A DNA stretch of 39,420 nt from an uncultured Pelagibacteraceae bacterium (GCA_902538885.1 CACBGU010000008.1:1-39420), one strand, 5' to 3'. Counted from the first letter of the stretch, positions 1 through 9,690 are shown. The notes: generated by a model not told the origin, from the sequence alone. Numbers and translations are program-made.

Positions 1-2613
1 AGACCATTATTTTCTAACCCAATATTGCCTAATATTAGTAGCGATAAAGATGGAAATGCAGATGAAATTTTAAAAAAAGATTCCATAGAAGGATTAAAAG
101 TCAAATTCAATAAGATCTTTAATTTAACTGATGAAGATTTAGAAAATAACAATTCTTATAGAGAATATAAGAACAGGCTTAATCATGAACTTTCTATTAT
201 TACAGAAATGAAATATTCTAGTTATTTTCTTATAGTTGCTGACTATATTAAATGGGCTAAAAATAACGATATCCCTGTAGGTCCTGGAAGAGGCTCAGGT
301 GCTGGTTCATTAGTTGCTTGGTGTTTGTCAATTACGGACGTCGATCCAATAAAATTTAATCTTATTTTTGAAAGATTTTTAAATCCAGATAGAATTTCAA
401 TGCCAGACTTTGATATAGATTTTTGCGAGGATAAAAGAGATCAAGTTTTTGAGTATCTAACTACAAAATATAAAGACAGTGTAGCTCACATTATAACATT
501 TGGTAAATTAAAAGCTCGAATGGTAATTAGAGACGTTGGAAGAGTTTTGGGACTAGCATATGGATTTGTTGATAGCATATCTAAGATGATACCTTTTGAT
601 CCATCTAGACCACAAAATTTAACTCAGTGCATTGCTGGGGAGCCACGATTACAAAAACTTATAAATGATGATCCAAGGGTAAAGAAACTTACAGATCTCT
701 CACTAAAATTAGAGGGTCTAAATAGAAATGTAGCAACACATGCAGCTGGAGTGGTAATAGCAGATAAAAAACTCACTGAAGTTGTTCCTTTATACAAAGA
801 TGTTACCTCAGATTTATTGTTACCATCTACTCAATTCGATATGTACTCAGCAGAAAATGCAGGTTTAGTAAAATTTGATTTTTTAGGTTTAAAAACACTT
901 ACAGTAATTAACAATACACAAAAACTTGTAAGAAAAAAAACTAAAGATTTTGATATAGAAAAAATAAGTTACGAAGATCAAAAAGTTTTTGATCTAATGT
1001 CTACAGGTAAAACAGTTGGCTTATTCCAAATTGAAAGTGCTGGTATGAGAGAAGCCTTAATTCAAATGAAACCAAATCATATTGAAGATATTATTGCATT
1101 AGTTGCCCTCTATAGACCAGGACCGATGAGCAACATTCCAACATATAATGATTGTAAACATGGAAAGCAAAAACCAGATTATTTACACCCACTTCTAGAA
1201 GATATTTTAAAACCAACTTATGGTGTAATTATATATCAAGAACAGGTAATGCAGATTGCACAAAAATTATCAGGATTTACAGCAGGACAAGCTGATCTTT
1301 TAAGAAGAGCAATGGGTAAAAAGAAAAGAGCAGAACTTGAAAAACAGAAACAAGGGTTTATTGCTGGGGCTGTTAAAAATGGAATAGCAAAAGATGTTGC
1401 TGCTGGAATTTTTTTAAAAATTGAACCATTTGCTGAATATGGCTTTAATAAAAGCCATGCTGCTGCGTATGCAATTATTTCTTACCAAACTGCATTTTTA
1501 AAAACATATTATCCAAAAGAGTTCATTGCAGCATCAATGACTATGGATATATCTAATCAAAATAAGTTAAGTGAATTTTACGAAGAATTAAAAAGATTAA
1601 ATATTGAAGTTGTCCGTCCAGATATAAACGAATGTTTTGCAGATTTTAGAACAATTGATGATAAATTTTATTACGCATTGGGAGGAATTAAAGCTGTAGG
1701 TTATGAGGCAATATCAAATATAGTTGAAGAAAGAAATTTAAATGGAAAATTTGAGTCAATTCATGATTTTATAAATAGGGTAAATCCAAAAGATATAAAT
1801 AAACTTCAATTAGAAGGTTTAGTTAAAGCAGGTGCTTTTGATAAATTAAATTCAAATAGACAAGCTTTGTATAATTCTATTCCTTCAATTATAGCTAAAA
1901 GTAAAAATATATTTGATAATAAATATGCTAATCAGATTGATTTATTCTCTGAAGATGAAAATGCGAAGGATGATATTTTAATTAAAACTGAAGATTGGAA
2001 ATTTGAAGAAAGATTATCTAAAGAATTTGAAGCAGTAGGTTTTTTTATTTCAGACCACCCATTAAATCAGTTTACGGAGATTTTTAATGATTATAAAATA
2101 ACAGATTATTCAAGTTTTATTTCAAAAGAAGATTTAAAAGACTCTAATATAGCCGCAACACTTTTGAAGCTTCAAGAAAGAAAAACTGCAAAGGGAAATT
2201 CTTATGCTGTTTTAAAATTAACAGATTTATCAAGTGTATTTGAACTTTTTATTTTCTCAGATGTATTAGAATTAAATAGAGAAATTTTGAAAGAGGGTAA
2301 CTCCCTTATTTTAACATTATTTAAAAATATTTCTAATGATGAAAATCGACTTACTAGAATTAATGTCCAAAAAATAGCTTCTCTTAAAGATTTATTTAAT
2401 AGTCCTATAAATGAGGTTTCATTCGAAATTAAATCTAAGCTAGAAATTGAAAAAATATCTACAATTTTAGAAGGTGAGGGTAAAACAATTGTAAATATTA
2501 ATCTTAATTCTGGAGAGAATATTATCAAATTTAGATTAAAAAAAACTCGTAAAATTGACAGGAAAAACTTAAATCTCTTAAGAAATCAAGAAATCCAAGC
2601 CATAATTAACTAA
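1..2613 (+). CDS. dnaE: DNA polymerase III alpha subunit, 5'-truncated by window edge
   Basis: Replicative polymerase catalytic subunit, a C family polymerase that extends DNA in the replisome. The reading frame is open from base 1, so the N-terminal PHP domain and part of the palm lie outside the window; a TTG at 25 is not a real start. Visible motifs are GPGRGSGAGSL (from about 280), the palm motif PDFDIDF at 403-423 with the paired catalytic aspartates (codons 406 and 412), HAAGVVIA (near 740), FDFLGLKTL (near 878), YRPGPM (near 1110) and FNKSHAAAYA (near 1443). A helix-hairpin-helix region and an OB-fold-like tail follow. The protein ends at a TAA, with 129 bases before rpsB. The family call is very secure; only the length of the full protein is unknown. 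Confidence 0.97.
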   Translation, partial: RPLFSNPILPNISSDKDGNADEILKKDSIEGLKVKFNKIFNLTDEDLENNNSYREYKNRLNHELSIITEMKYSSYFLIVADYIKWAKNNDIPVGPGRGSGAGSLVAWCLSITDVDPIKFNLIFERFLNPDRISMPDFDIDFCEDKRDQVFEYLTTKYKDSVAHIITFGKLKARMVIRDVGRVLGLAYGFVDSISKMIPFDPSRPQNLTQCIAGEPRLQKLINDDPRVKKLTDLSLKLEGLNRNVATHAAGVVIADKKLTEVVPLYKDVTSDLLLPSTQFDMYSAENAGLVKFDFLGLKTLTVINNTQKLVRKKTKDFDIEKISYEDQKVFDLMSTGKTVGLFQIESAGMREALIQMKPNHIEDIIALVALYRPGPMSNIPTYNDCKHGKQKPDYLHPLLEDILKPTYGVIIYQEQVMQIAQKLSGFTAGQADLLRRAMGKKKRAELEKQKQGFIAGAVKNGIAKDVAAGIFLKIEPFAEYGFNKSHAAAYAIISYQTAFLKTYYPKEFIAASMTMDISNQNKLSEFYEELKRLNIEVVRPDINECFADFRTIDDKFYYALGGIKAVGYEAISNIVEERNLNGKFESIHDFINRVNPKDINKLQLEGLVKAGAFDKLNSNRQALYNSIPSIIAKSKNIFDNKYANQIDLFSEDENAKDDILIKTEDWKFEERLSKEFEAVGFFISDHPLNQFTEIFNDYKITDYSSFISKEDLKDSNIAATLLKLQERKTAKGNSYAVLKLTDLSSVFELFIFSDVLELNREILKEGNSLILTLFKNISNDENRLTRINVQKIASLKDLFNSPINEVSFEIKSKLEIEKISTILEGEGKTIVNINLNSGENIIKFRLKKTRKIDRKNLNLLRNQEIQAIIN

Positions 2614-2621
2614 ATAATCAC

Positions 2622-2650
2622 TTGTTAAATATAGTAAATATTTGTAAATA
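2622..2650 (+). promoter_or_regulatory. Putative sigma-70 promoter for the rpsB operon
   Basis: A TTGTTA box (2622-2627) and a TAAATA box (2645-2650) are separated by 17 bases, the optimal spacing for a housekeeping promoter. It lies just after the dnaE stop and would start RNA near 2657, giving a leader of roughly 86 bases before rpsB. The boxes are plausible, but AT-rich DNA produces such matches by chance, so this is a moderate call that rests partly on position. Confidence 0.45.
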
Positions 2651-2665
2651 CTTCATAAATTAATT

Positions 2666-2742
2666 AACACGCACACAGTTGTTGGTTTTATACCTCCGGT
2701 CCTTAATTGGAAATTACTGTGGTGGCTTAACCGGGAATAAAT
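2666..2742 (+). ncRNA. rpsB (ribosomal protein S2) leader, cis-regulatory RNA with possible pseudoknot
   Basis: This untranslated stretch is clearly richer in G and C than its surroundings. CACAGT (2674-2679) is perfectly complementary to ACTGTG (2716-2721), and CCGGT (2696-2700) to ACCGG (2730-2734). The two helices interleave, which would form a pseudoknot. The second helix ends on the GGGA (2733-2736) that is the only Shine-Dalgarno-like sequence before the rpsB ATG, so folding would hide the ribosome site. A conserved structured element before rpsB has been described in Candidatus Pelagibacter ubique. Autogenous repression by S2 is the usual logic for such leaders. The exact pairing here is worked out by eye. 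Confidence 0.75.
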
Positions 2743-3552
2743 ATGAAAATACCTAACGTTACAATTCAACAATTATTAGAAGCAGGCGTTCATCTTGGGC
2801 ATAAAACTTTAAGATGGAATCCAAAAATGAAAAAATATATTTTTGGAAAAAGAGACTCTATACACATTATAGACCTAACTCAAACTCTTGAATTAACAAA
2901 AGTAGCTTTGGAAAAAGTATATGAAACTATTTCAAATAATGGAAAAATTTTATTTGTATCTACAAAAAAGCAAGCTTCTGAGGCTATAGCTGAAGTAGCA
3001 AAAGAAACAGATCAATATTTTGTTAATTATAGATGGTTAGGTGGGATGCTAACTAATTGGGGAACAATTTCAAACTCAATCAAAAAATTAAAAAAATTAG
3101 AAACTGATTTAGCAGCAGAAAATAGAGGCTTTACAAAGAAAGAGCTTTTAAAAATGAGTGTTAAAAAAGATAAGCTCCAAAGATCTTTGGGTGGTATAGC
3201 TGAAATGAAAAAAGTTCCCGATTTAGTATTTGTAATAGATACAAATTATGAATCTTTAGCTATTGCTGAGTCTGCTAAACTAGGAATACCAATCATTGCT
3301 ATCTTAGATAGTAATTCTAATCCAGATCATATTGATTATCCGATTCCAGGAAATGATGATGCAAGGAGAGCTATTGATCTCTATTGTAATTTAATAAAAG
3401 AAACAATTAATAGTGCAAAAAGTTCTATTCCTGCACCTGAGTTAAAAAAAGATAAAGTTAAAGATGAAGCTAAAACAAAAACTATTCAAGAACTAGATAG
3501 AGAAAAATTAGATTCAAAATTTTCTAAAGAAGATAAGGAGAAATTAAATTAA
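2743..3552 (+). CDS. rpsB: 30S ribosomal protein S2
   Basis: Structural protein of the small ribosomal subunit, needed for S1 recruitment and translation initiation. The 269-residue product opens with the typical S2 stretch [19 protein letters not shown] and carries the family signatures [14 protein letters not shown] and [10 protein letters not shown], then [14 protein letters not shown]. The C-terminal 40 residues are a charged lysine-rich tail beyond the conserved fold. It is the first gene after the structured leader, and its stop overlaps the tsf start by one base (TAATG), so the two are co-translated. Expression is probably controlled through the leader. Confidence 0.97.
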   Translation: MKIPNVTIQQLLEAGVHLGHKTLRWNPKMKKYIFGKRDSIHIIDLTQTLELTKVALEKVYETISNNGKILFVSTKKQASEAIAEVAKETDQYFVNYRWLGGMLTNWGTISNSIKKLKKLETDLAAENRGFTKKELLKMSVKKDKLQRSLGGIAEMKKVPDLVFVIDTNYESLAIAESAKLGIPIIAILDSNSNPDHIDYPIPGNDDARRAIDLYCNLIKETINSAKSSIPAPELKKDKVKDEAKTKTIQELDREKLDSKFSKEDKEKLN

Positions 3553-4403
3553 TGAGTGATATAGAAAAGGTTAAAAAACTTAGAGAAGCTACTGGTGCTG
3601 GTTTTAAAGATTGTAACTTAGCTATTAAAGAGTCAAATGGAGATTTAGATAAGGCAATTGAAATTTTAAGAGTGAAAGGAATTTCAAAAGCATCCAAAAA
3701 AATGTCTAGAGACGCAAAAGAAGGAGTTGTTGTAGTTAGTGGAGATGATAGCAAAACTTCTGTGATAGAAGTTAATTGTGAAACTGATTTTGTTGCAAAA
3801 AATGATGATTTTATTTCCTTTGTTAAAGAACTAGGGGAATTAAATAATGATAACAATTCAAATGTTGAAGATTTAAAATCAGCTAAAATGAAAAATGGTC
3901 AAACAGTTGATGATAATTTGGTTGCTTTGATTGCAAAAATTGGTGAAAAAATCACTATTGGTAAAGCTAAAACAATTAAAAATTCTGATGGTGTAAACAA
4001 TCATTATCTTCATACTGTTGTAAAAGATAATGTTGCAAAGTTAGCTGTAATGGTTTCATTGGATACTAAAGATAATTCTGACACAGTTAAAACATTCAGC
4101 AAACAATTATCTATGCATATAGCTGCATCAAACCCATTAGCTCTAGAGTCATCTTCTATAGATCAGGCAATTATTGATAAAGAACAAGAGTTAGTTGCTG
4201 AAGAATTAAAAAATTCAGGAAAACCAGATGATATTGCAAAAAAAATAAGCTTAGGTAAAATGAATAAATTTAAAGAGGAAAATGCTCTTTTAACACAAGC
4301 TTGGGTAATGGAGCCTAAAAAGAAAGTTAAAGATGTATTAAAAGAACTTTCTATAGCTGATTTAAAAATTAAAGAGTTTTATAGAATAAAGATTGGAGAA
4401 TAA
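3552..4403 (+). CDS. tsf: Elongation factor Ts
   Basis: Nucleotide exchange factor that releases GDP from EF-Tu. The N-terminal UBA-like domain (residues 1-50, with [12 protein letters not shown]) is followed by the family signature TDFVAKND at residues 78-85, which contacts the EF-Tu nucleotide pocket, then the two core subdomains. Length (283) is typical. An AAGGAG sequence lies about 12 bases before the ATG inside rpsB. The next gene, frr, begins on the base right after this stop. In most alphaproteobacteria pyrH sits between tsf and frr; here there is no room for it. Confidence 0.97.
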   Translation: MSDIEKVKKLREATGAGFKDCNLAIKESNGDLDKAIEILRVKGISKASKKMSRDAKEGVVVVSGDDSKTSVIEVNCETDFVAKNDDFISFVKELGELNNDNNSNVEDLKSAKMKNGQTVDDNLVALIAKIGEKITIGKAKTIKNSDGVNNHYLHTVVKDNVAKLAVMVSLDTKDNSDTVKTFSKQLSMHIAASNPLALESSSIDQAIIDKEQELVAEELKNSGKPDDIAKKISLGKMNKFKEENALLTQAWVMEPKKKVKDVLKELSIADLKIKEFYRIKIGE

Positions 4404-4955
4404 ATGTTTGATGAGAAATCATACAGCCTTAAAATGGATAAAGCCATTGAGGTGTTCTCTAAAGAGCTTTCTTCATTAAGAACAGGAAGAGCTAATGCGT
4501 CAATGCTTGATCTTATTAAGGTAGATGTTTATGGACAAAAAATGCCAATTAATCAAATTGGAAGTATAACAACCCCAGAACCAAGAATGATAAATATACA
4601 AGTTTGGGATGCCAACAATGTAACATTAGTTGATGCTGCAATACAAAAATCCGATCTAGGTTTAAACCCTCAAATAGATGGTCAATTAATTAGATTACCT
4701 GTTCCAGAACTCAATGAAGAGAGACGTACTGAATTAAAAAAAATGATTAAATCTATTGGAGAAAAATGCAAAGTATCGATTAGAAATATTAGAAGAGAAG
4801 CTAATGAGGATTTAAAAAAACTTTTAAAATCAAAAGAAATTGGTGAAGATGATGAAAAATCTCATGAAAAAAAAGTTCAAACAATTACAGACGAGCATAT
4901 AAATTCGGTAGATGAAAAAGTTTCCTCAAAAGAAAAAGAAATAATGACCATATGA
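4404..4955 (+). CDS. frr: Ribosome recycling factor
   Basis: Works with EF-G to split post-termination ribosomes. At 183 residues it matches the family length of about 185. Visible conserved stretches are LSSLRTGRANASMLD near the start, YGQKMPINQIGSI, the central PEPRMINIQVWD, and the C-terminal helix with RNIRREANEDLKKL. A GGAG lies a few bases before the ATG at the tsf 3' end, one of the clearer ribosome sites in this operon. The stop overlaps the uppS start (ATGA). Confidence 0.97.
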   Translation: MFDEKSYSLKMDKAIEVFSKELSSLRTGRANASMLDLIKVDVYGQKMPINQIGSITTPEPRMINIQVWDANNVTLVDAAIQKSDLGLNPQIDGQLIRLPVPELNEERRTELKKMIKSIGEKCKVSIRNIRREANEDLKKLLKSKEIGEDDEKSHEKKVQTITDEHINSVDEKVSSKEKEIMTI

Positions 4956-5626
4956 ACCCTTTAAATCACGTGGCCATTATCATGGATGGTAATGGAAGAT
5001 GGGGGATTATACATAAAAAATCAAGAAATGCAGGACATAAAGCTGGACTAAAAATTGTTGAAAAAATTATTAAAGAGACAATTAAAAATAAAATAAAATT
5101 TCTAACACTTTATGCTTTTTCTACAGAAAATTGGAAACGACCAAAGAAAGAAGTAAATTATTTGTTTAGTTTGTTAGAAAATTTTTTAATTAATAGAATT
5201 GAGGCATTACACAAACAAAAAATTAAATTAAAAATAATAGGATTTAAAAAATTTCCAAAAAAATTAAATTATTTACTAATACAATCAGAAAAAAAAACAT
5301 CTCAAAATAAACAATTGCAAATTAATTTAGCCTTAAATTATGGATCTAAAACTGAAATAATTAATGCAATAAAAGGAATCTGTAAAAATAAAAATAAAAT
5401 AAATGAAGAAAATTTTAAAAAATATTTATTAACAAAAAATATCCCTGATCCAGATATCTTAATAAGAACAGGCGATACAAATAGATTGAGCAATTTCTTA
5501 TTATGGCAATTAGCATATTCAGAGATCTTTTTTGTAAAAAAATTATGGCCTGATTTTACAGAAGAAGATTATAATAAAATAATTAAAAAATTTAAAAATA
5601 TTAGAAGAAATTTTGGAAATATATAA
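4952..5626 (+). CDS. uppS: Undecaprenyl diphosphate synthase (cis-prenyltransferase)
   Basis: Makes the C55 lipid carrier for peptidoglycan and polysaccharide by cis-condensation of isopentenyl diphosphate on farnesyl diphosphate. The N-terminal motif MDGNGRW holds the catalytic aspartate (residue 12). YAFSTENWKRP follows, and the C-terminal signature RTGDTNRLSNFLLWQLAY corresponds to the usual RTSGEQRLSNFLLWQ motif with changes at SGEQ. At 224 residues it is slightly short for the family (about 240-250). The 4-base overlap with frr and 1-base overlap with cdsA show a single operon. Confidence 0.95.
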   Translation: MNPLNHVAIIMDGNGRWGIIHKKSRNAGHKAGLKIVEKIIKETIKNKIKFLTLYAFSTENWKRPKKEVNYLFSLLENFLINRIEALHKQKIKLKIIGFKKFPKKLNYLLIQSEKKTSQNKQLQINLALNYGSKTEIINAIKGICKNKNKINEENFKKYLLTKNIPDPDILIRTGDTNRLSNFLLWQLAYSEIFFVKKLWPDFTEEDYNKIIKKFKNIRRNFGNI

Positions 5627-6270
5627 TGCACAAAGAATTTTTTATAAGAATTTTAAGTTCATTTATAATAGTTCCTGTAGCCTTTTTTTTTATTTTAAAA
5701 GGCTCTTTTTTTTTTAATTTTTTTATTCTAGTAATTTTATTAATAACTTTATATGAGTGGCATTTTTTAAGTTCAAATAGAGTTTATCATATACCTGGTT
5801 TTATATTTATAATTTTTTCTTTTTACACTTTTTATTTTTTAAGAAATGAAAGTAGTTATTTTTTATTTTTATTAATTATTATTACATGTATCTCAACTGA
5901 TGTAGGTGGGTACGTTTTTGGAAAAATATTAAAAGGACCAAAAATTACAAAAATTAGTCCTAATAAAACTTATGCAGGTATGCTAGGTGGGTTTATATTG
6001 TCCTTACTTGCGGCAAGTTTGTTTTTAAGTAATTTAAATATTTTCTCGTTATCAAATGCAGAATACCCTTTAGAAAAAAATATCATGATTGTTGTTTTGT
6101 GCATATCTTTTATTAGTCAAATTGGGGATTTGATTATTTCTTTTTTTAAAAGAATATCAAAAGTAAAAAATACAGGCAAAATTATTCCTGGTCATGGAGG
6201 CATACTAGATAGAATTGATGGTATGATATTTGCTTATCCCATTATTTATTTATCAACTAAAATTTTATGA
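5626..6270 (+). CDS. cdsA: Phosphatidate cytidylyltransferase, short form
   Basis: Integral membrane enzyme converting phosphatidic acid and CTP to CDP-diacylglycerol, the branch point of phospholipid synthesis. The product is hydrophobic with several membrane helices. The CDS signature is at residues 172-198 (SFFKRISKVKN, then PGHGGILDRID). At 214 residues it is well below the usual 265-285, with the deficit in the N-terminal half. The signature position normally occupied by Asp (K-D) reads K181-N182 here. Position between uppS and dxr is canonical. Function is likely intact, given the conserved HGGILDRID segment, but the substitution deserves a check. Confidence 0.9.
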   Translation: MHKEFFIRILSSFIIVPVAFFFILKGSFFFNFFILVILLITLYEWHFLSSNRVYHIPGFIFIIFSFYTFYFLRNESSYFLFLLIIITCISTDVGGYVFGKILKGPKITKISPNKTYAGMLGGFILSLLAASLFLSNLNIFSLSNAEYPLEKNIMIVVLCISFISQIGDLIISFFKRISKVKNTGKIIPGHGGILDRIDGMIFAYPIIYLSTKIL

Positions 6271-7460
6271 AAAAATTAAGAATTGCAATTCTGGGATCTA
6301 CAGGCTCAATTGGTAAAACTTTATTGAAAATAATTGAAAAAGATAAAAAAAAATTTGATGTTGTTCTTTTAGCAGCCAACAAAGACTATAAAACATTGTT
6401 AAAACAAGCAAAAAAATTTAATGTTAAGAATGTTATTATAACTGACCCACAAAATTTTGAATTGTTAAAAAAAAGAAAACTTAAATCGAATATTACTTTT
6501 TTTAACACTTTTAATAAATTAAATAAAATTTTGAAAACAAAAATTGATTATGTTATGAGCTCTATAGTTGGTATCGATGGGTTAAACCCAACTTTAAAAA
6601 TTATAAAATTTACAAAAAAAATAGCAATTGCTAATAAAGAGTCTATTATATGTGGGTGGAAGCTTATTGAAAAAGAACTTAAAAAAAATCGTACAAAATT
6701 TATACCTGTAGACTCTGAACATTTCTCAATATGGTATGGCCTAAAAAGTGAAGATTACAAAAATATAGAAAAAATATATTTAACCGCTTCTGGTGGACCA
6801 TTTTATAAAATGCCAATAAACAAATTTAAAAATATTAAAGTAGAAAATGCTTTAAAACATCCAAACTGGAAAATGGGAAAAAAAATATCAGTAGATTCAG
6901 CTACAATGATAAACAAAATTTATGAGTTAATTGAAGCAAAAAATATTTTTGATACATCTTATAATAAATTAAGAATTGTAATACACCCCAGATCGTATGT
7001 TCATTGTATTATTAAATTTAGTAATGGATTAATCAAAATTATTGCACATGCTACAACTATGAAAATCCCTATTTTTAATACAATTAATTCTCAAAACTTA
7101 AAAAAAATTTTTACAACTGAAGTTGATTTTGAATTATTAAACAATCTTAAATTTTCAGAAGTTTGCAATAAAAGATATCCAATGATTAAACTAATTAATT
7201 ATCTTCCAAAAAAAAATTCTTTGTTTGAAACTATTATTGTTTCCGCAAATGATATCTTGGTTGAACTTTTTCTAAAAAAAAAAATAAGTTTTAATGATAT
7301 TCACAAAGAGTTATTTAAATTTATTAAATCAAAAGAATTTATTAAATATAAAAAAATTCCACCTAAAAATGTTCAAGAAATAATAAAATTAAATCAATAT
7401 GTTCGTTTAAAATTATTAAAAAAAGTGTATAAATCTCATGATGTTCAAGTTACTTATTAA
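6267..7460 (+). CDS. dxr: 1-deoxy-D-xylulose 5-phosphate reductoisomerase
   Basis: Second enzyme of the MEP isoprenoid pathway, converting DXP to MEP with NADPH. The dinucleotide-binding motif GSTGSIG is at residues 10-16. The active-site segments ANKESI, VDSEHFSIW (metal-binding Asp and Glu), ASGGPF and HPNWKMGKKISVDSATM are all present. Length (397) is normal. It overlaps cdsA by 4 bases and the next gene, bamA, by about 20 bases. It supplies precursors for uppS upstream; ispDF in the same window gives later steps of the pathway. Confidence 0.96.
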   Translation: MKKLRIAILGSTGSIGKTLLKIIEKDKKKFDVVLLAANKDYKTLLKQAKKFNVKNVIITDPQNFELLKKRKLKSNITFFNTFNKLNKILKTKIDYVMSSIVGIDGLNPTLKIIKFTKKIAIANKESIICGWKLIEKELKKNRTKFIPVDSEHFSIWYGLKSEDYKNIEKIYLTASGGPFYKMPINKFKNIKVENALKHPNWKMGKKISVDSATMINKIYELIEAKNIFDTSYNKLRIVIHPRSYVHCIIKFSNGLIKIIAHATTMKIPIFNTINSQNLKKIFTTEVDFELLNNLKFSEVCNKRYPMIKLINYLPKKNSLFETIIVSANDILVELFLKKKISFNDIHKELFKFIKSKEFIKYKKIPPKNVQEIIKLNQYVRLKLLKKVYKSHDVQVTY

Positions 7461-9690
7461 ATTTCCAGCCTTAATTGTTTATTTGAGTTTCTTAGTAATT
7501 TCCGTGGCAAAAGCTGAGATTATTAATGAAATTAATATTACAGGTAACGAGAGAATACCCGATGAAACCATAAAGATGTTTAGTGGTAAAAAAATTAAAG
7601 ACAATATATCTTTGAATGATTTAGATCAAATTTTAAGGGACATCTACGATTCTAACTTTTTTTTTGACGTAAAAGTATCTTTAAAAGATAATATTTTAAA
7701 TATTGTTGTTGAAGAAAAACCTATAATCGAAAACATAGAATATAAAGGTCTAAAATCAAATGAAATTAAAGAGGATATATTTAATAACAGAATACTAAAA
7801 CAGAAATCATCCTATGATGAAATCATGCTTAAAAAAGACAGAGAAGAAATTTTAAATATATTAAAAGAAAGAGGTTATTATTTTGTTAAGCTTGAAACTT
7901 TAATACAAAACCTTGATAACAATAAGTTAAATTTGATTTATGAAATAGATTTAGGACCTAAATCTAAAATTAGCAAAATATCTTTTATAGGTAATAAAAT
8001 ATATAAAGATAAGAAGCTAAAAAATATAATTGTAAGTGAAGAGTATAAATTTTGGAAATTTATATCTGGAAAAAAATTTTTAAATGAAAACATTATCGAA
8101 CTAGATAAAAGGTTGCTTAAAAACTTTTATCTAAACAAGGGTTATCATGATGTTGAAATTAATTCTTCGTTTGCAAAAATGATAGATGACTATGAGTTTG
8201 AGTTAATCTATAATATAGATGCGAAAGAAAAATTTTATTTTGATAATATTCTCCTTGATTTGACTGCCGATTATGATCCTAATAATTTTTTAGATTTAAA
8301 TAAATTTTTTGAGGATTTAAAAAACAAACCATATTCAATTAATAGAGTAAGAGATATAATAAAAAAGATAGAAAATATCGCATTAATTGAACAGTTTGAG
8401 TCTGTCAAAGTAATTCCAGTTGAAAATATTATTGAAAATAAAATTAACCTTATTTTTAAGATTGAAGACACTGAAAAATTTTACGTAGAAAAAATAAATA
8501 TTTTAGGAAATAATGTTACTCAGGAAAACGTTATTAGGAATCAGTTTGAAATAGATGAGGGCGATCCATACAATGAAATTTTGTACAATAAAACTATCAA
8601 TAATATTAAAAATTTAGGATTTTTTAAAAGCACTTCAGGAGAAATCGAAGATGGAGCGAGTGATCAGAATAAAGTAATAAATATTACTGTTGAGGAAAAA
8701 GCAACAGGGGAAATCTCATTAGGAGCTGGAACTGGTACATCTGGTGCAACTGTTGCATTTGGAATCAGGGAGAATAATTTTTTAGGTAAAGGAATAAATT
8801 TAGATGCTAATGCTAGTGTCACTGAGGAAACTATCAAAGGAAAATTTGTTGTAGAAAATCCAAATTATAAAAATTCTGATAAATCTATAAATGTTGGAAT
8901 TGAAGCAATTGAAATAGATAGGTCTACTGAGTTTGGATATAAAACAAATAAAACTGGCATAACATTTGGTACAGATTTTGAATTACTTCAGGACTTTAGT
9001 TTAGGTTTAGGTCTTACAAATTTTTATGAAAAAATTACAACAGATGTAAATGCTTCTGCTTTGCAAAAAACACAGCAAGGTAATTATTGGGATACTTTTT
9101 TAAAAATAGATTTTGATTATGACAAAAGAAACCAAAAATTTCAAACATCTCAGGGATATAGAAGTTTTTACTCTTTGGACCTACCAATCGTTAGTGATAC
9201 TAGTACTTTAGTAAATTCCTATAATTATAATTTTTATACAGAACTTTATGATGAAAATATTACTAATGCTTCTATATTTTTAAAATCTGCAAATTCAATT
9301 TCTGGCAAAAATATTAAATTATCAGAAAGATTATTTATTCCCTCTAGAAAACTGAGAGGGTTTGAAAGAGGTAAAATAGGACCAAAAGATGGGGAAGACT
9401 ATATCGGAGGTAATTTTGTGACAACGGCCAATGTATCATCTACTCTACCTCAAGTTTTAAACAATTTGCAAGATATTGATTTTGTGATGTTTTTTGATGC
9501 TGCTAATGTTTGGGGTGTAGACTACGATTCATCTATTGCAGATAATGGTAAAATACGAAGTTCTATTGGTCTAGGAATTGATTGGGTAACACCAATTGGT
9601 CCCCTAAATTTCACTTTTGCACAACCACTAACAAAAGAAAGCACTGATAAAACCGAAACATTTAGGTTTAATTTAGGAACAACTTTCTAA
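7438..9690 (+). CDS. bamA: Outer membrane protein assembly factor BamA
   Basis: Omp85 family core of the BAM complex, which inserts beta-barrel proteins into the outer membrane. A signal peptide spans about residues 1-26 (hydrophobic core, AKA before the mature end). A series of POTRA repeats follows over about residues 27-425, each with the beta-alpha-alpha-beta look and G-N/G-Y motifs. The C-terminal barrel contains the RGF lid-lock motif (LRGFERGKIGP) and ends in phenylalanine, as expected for an outer membrane barrel. Length is 750. Two adjacent ATGs (7438, 7441) are possible starts; both overlap dxr. The rseP gene that often sits between dxr and bamA is absent. Confidence 0.95.
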   Translation: MMFKLLIKFPALIVYLSFLVISVAKAEIINEINITGNERIPDETIKMFSGKKIKDNISLNDLDQILRDIYDSNFFFDVKVSLKDNILNIVVEEKPIIENIEYKGLKSNEIKEDIFNNRILKQKSSYDEIMLKKDREEILNILKERGYYFVKLETLIQNLDNNKLNLIYEIDLGPKSKISKISFIGNKIYKDKKLKNIIVSEEYKFWKFISGKKFLNENIIELDKRLLKNFYLNKGYHDVEINSSFAKMIDDYEFELIYNIDAKEKFYFDNILLDLTADYDPNNFLDLNKFFEDLKNKPYSINRVRDIIKKIENIALIEQFESVKVIPVENIIENKINLIFKIEDTEKFYVEKINILGNNVTQENVIRNQFEIDEGDPYNEILYNKTINNIKNLGFFKSTSGEIEDGASDQNKVINITVEEKATGEISLGAGTGTSGATVAFGIRENNFLGKGINLDANASVTEETIKGKFVVENPNYKNSDKSINVGIEAIEIDRSTEFGYKTNKTGITFGTDFELLQDFSLGLGLTNFYEKITTDVNASALQKTQQGNYWDTFLKIDFDYDKRNQKFQTSQGYRSFYSLDLPIVSDTSTLVNSYNYNFYTELYDENITNASIFLKSANSISGKNIKLSERLFIPSRKLRGFERGKIGPKDGEDYIGGNFVTTANVSSTLPQVLNNLQDIDFVMFFDAANVWGVDYDSSIADNGKIRSSIGLGIDWVTPIGPLNFTFAQPLTKESTDKTETFRFNLGTTF

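Noticed and set aside
25..27. TTG at 25 as the start of dnaE
   Set aside because: The frame is open to base 1 and the sequence before it (RPLFSNPI) reads as DnaE-like, so the gene is truncated by the window edge.
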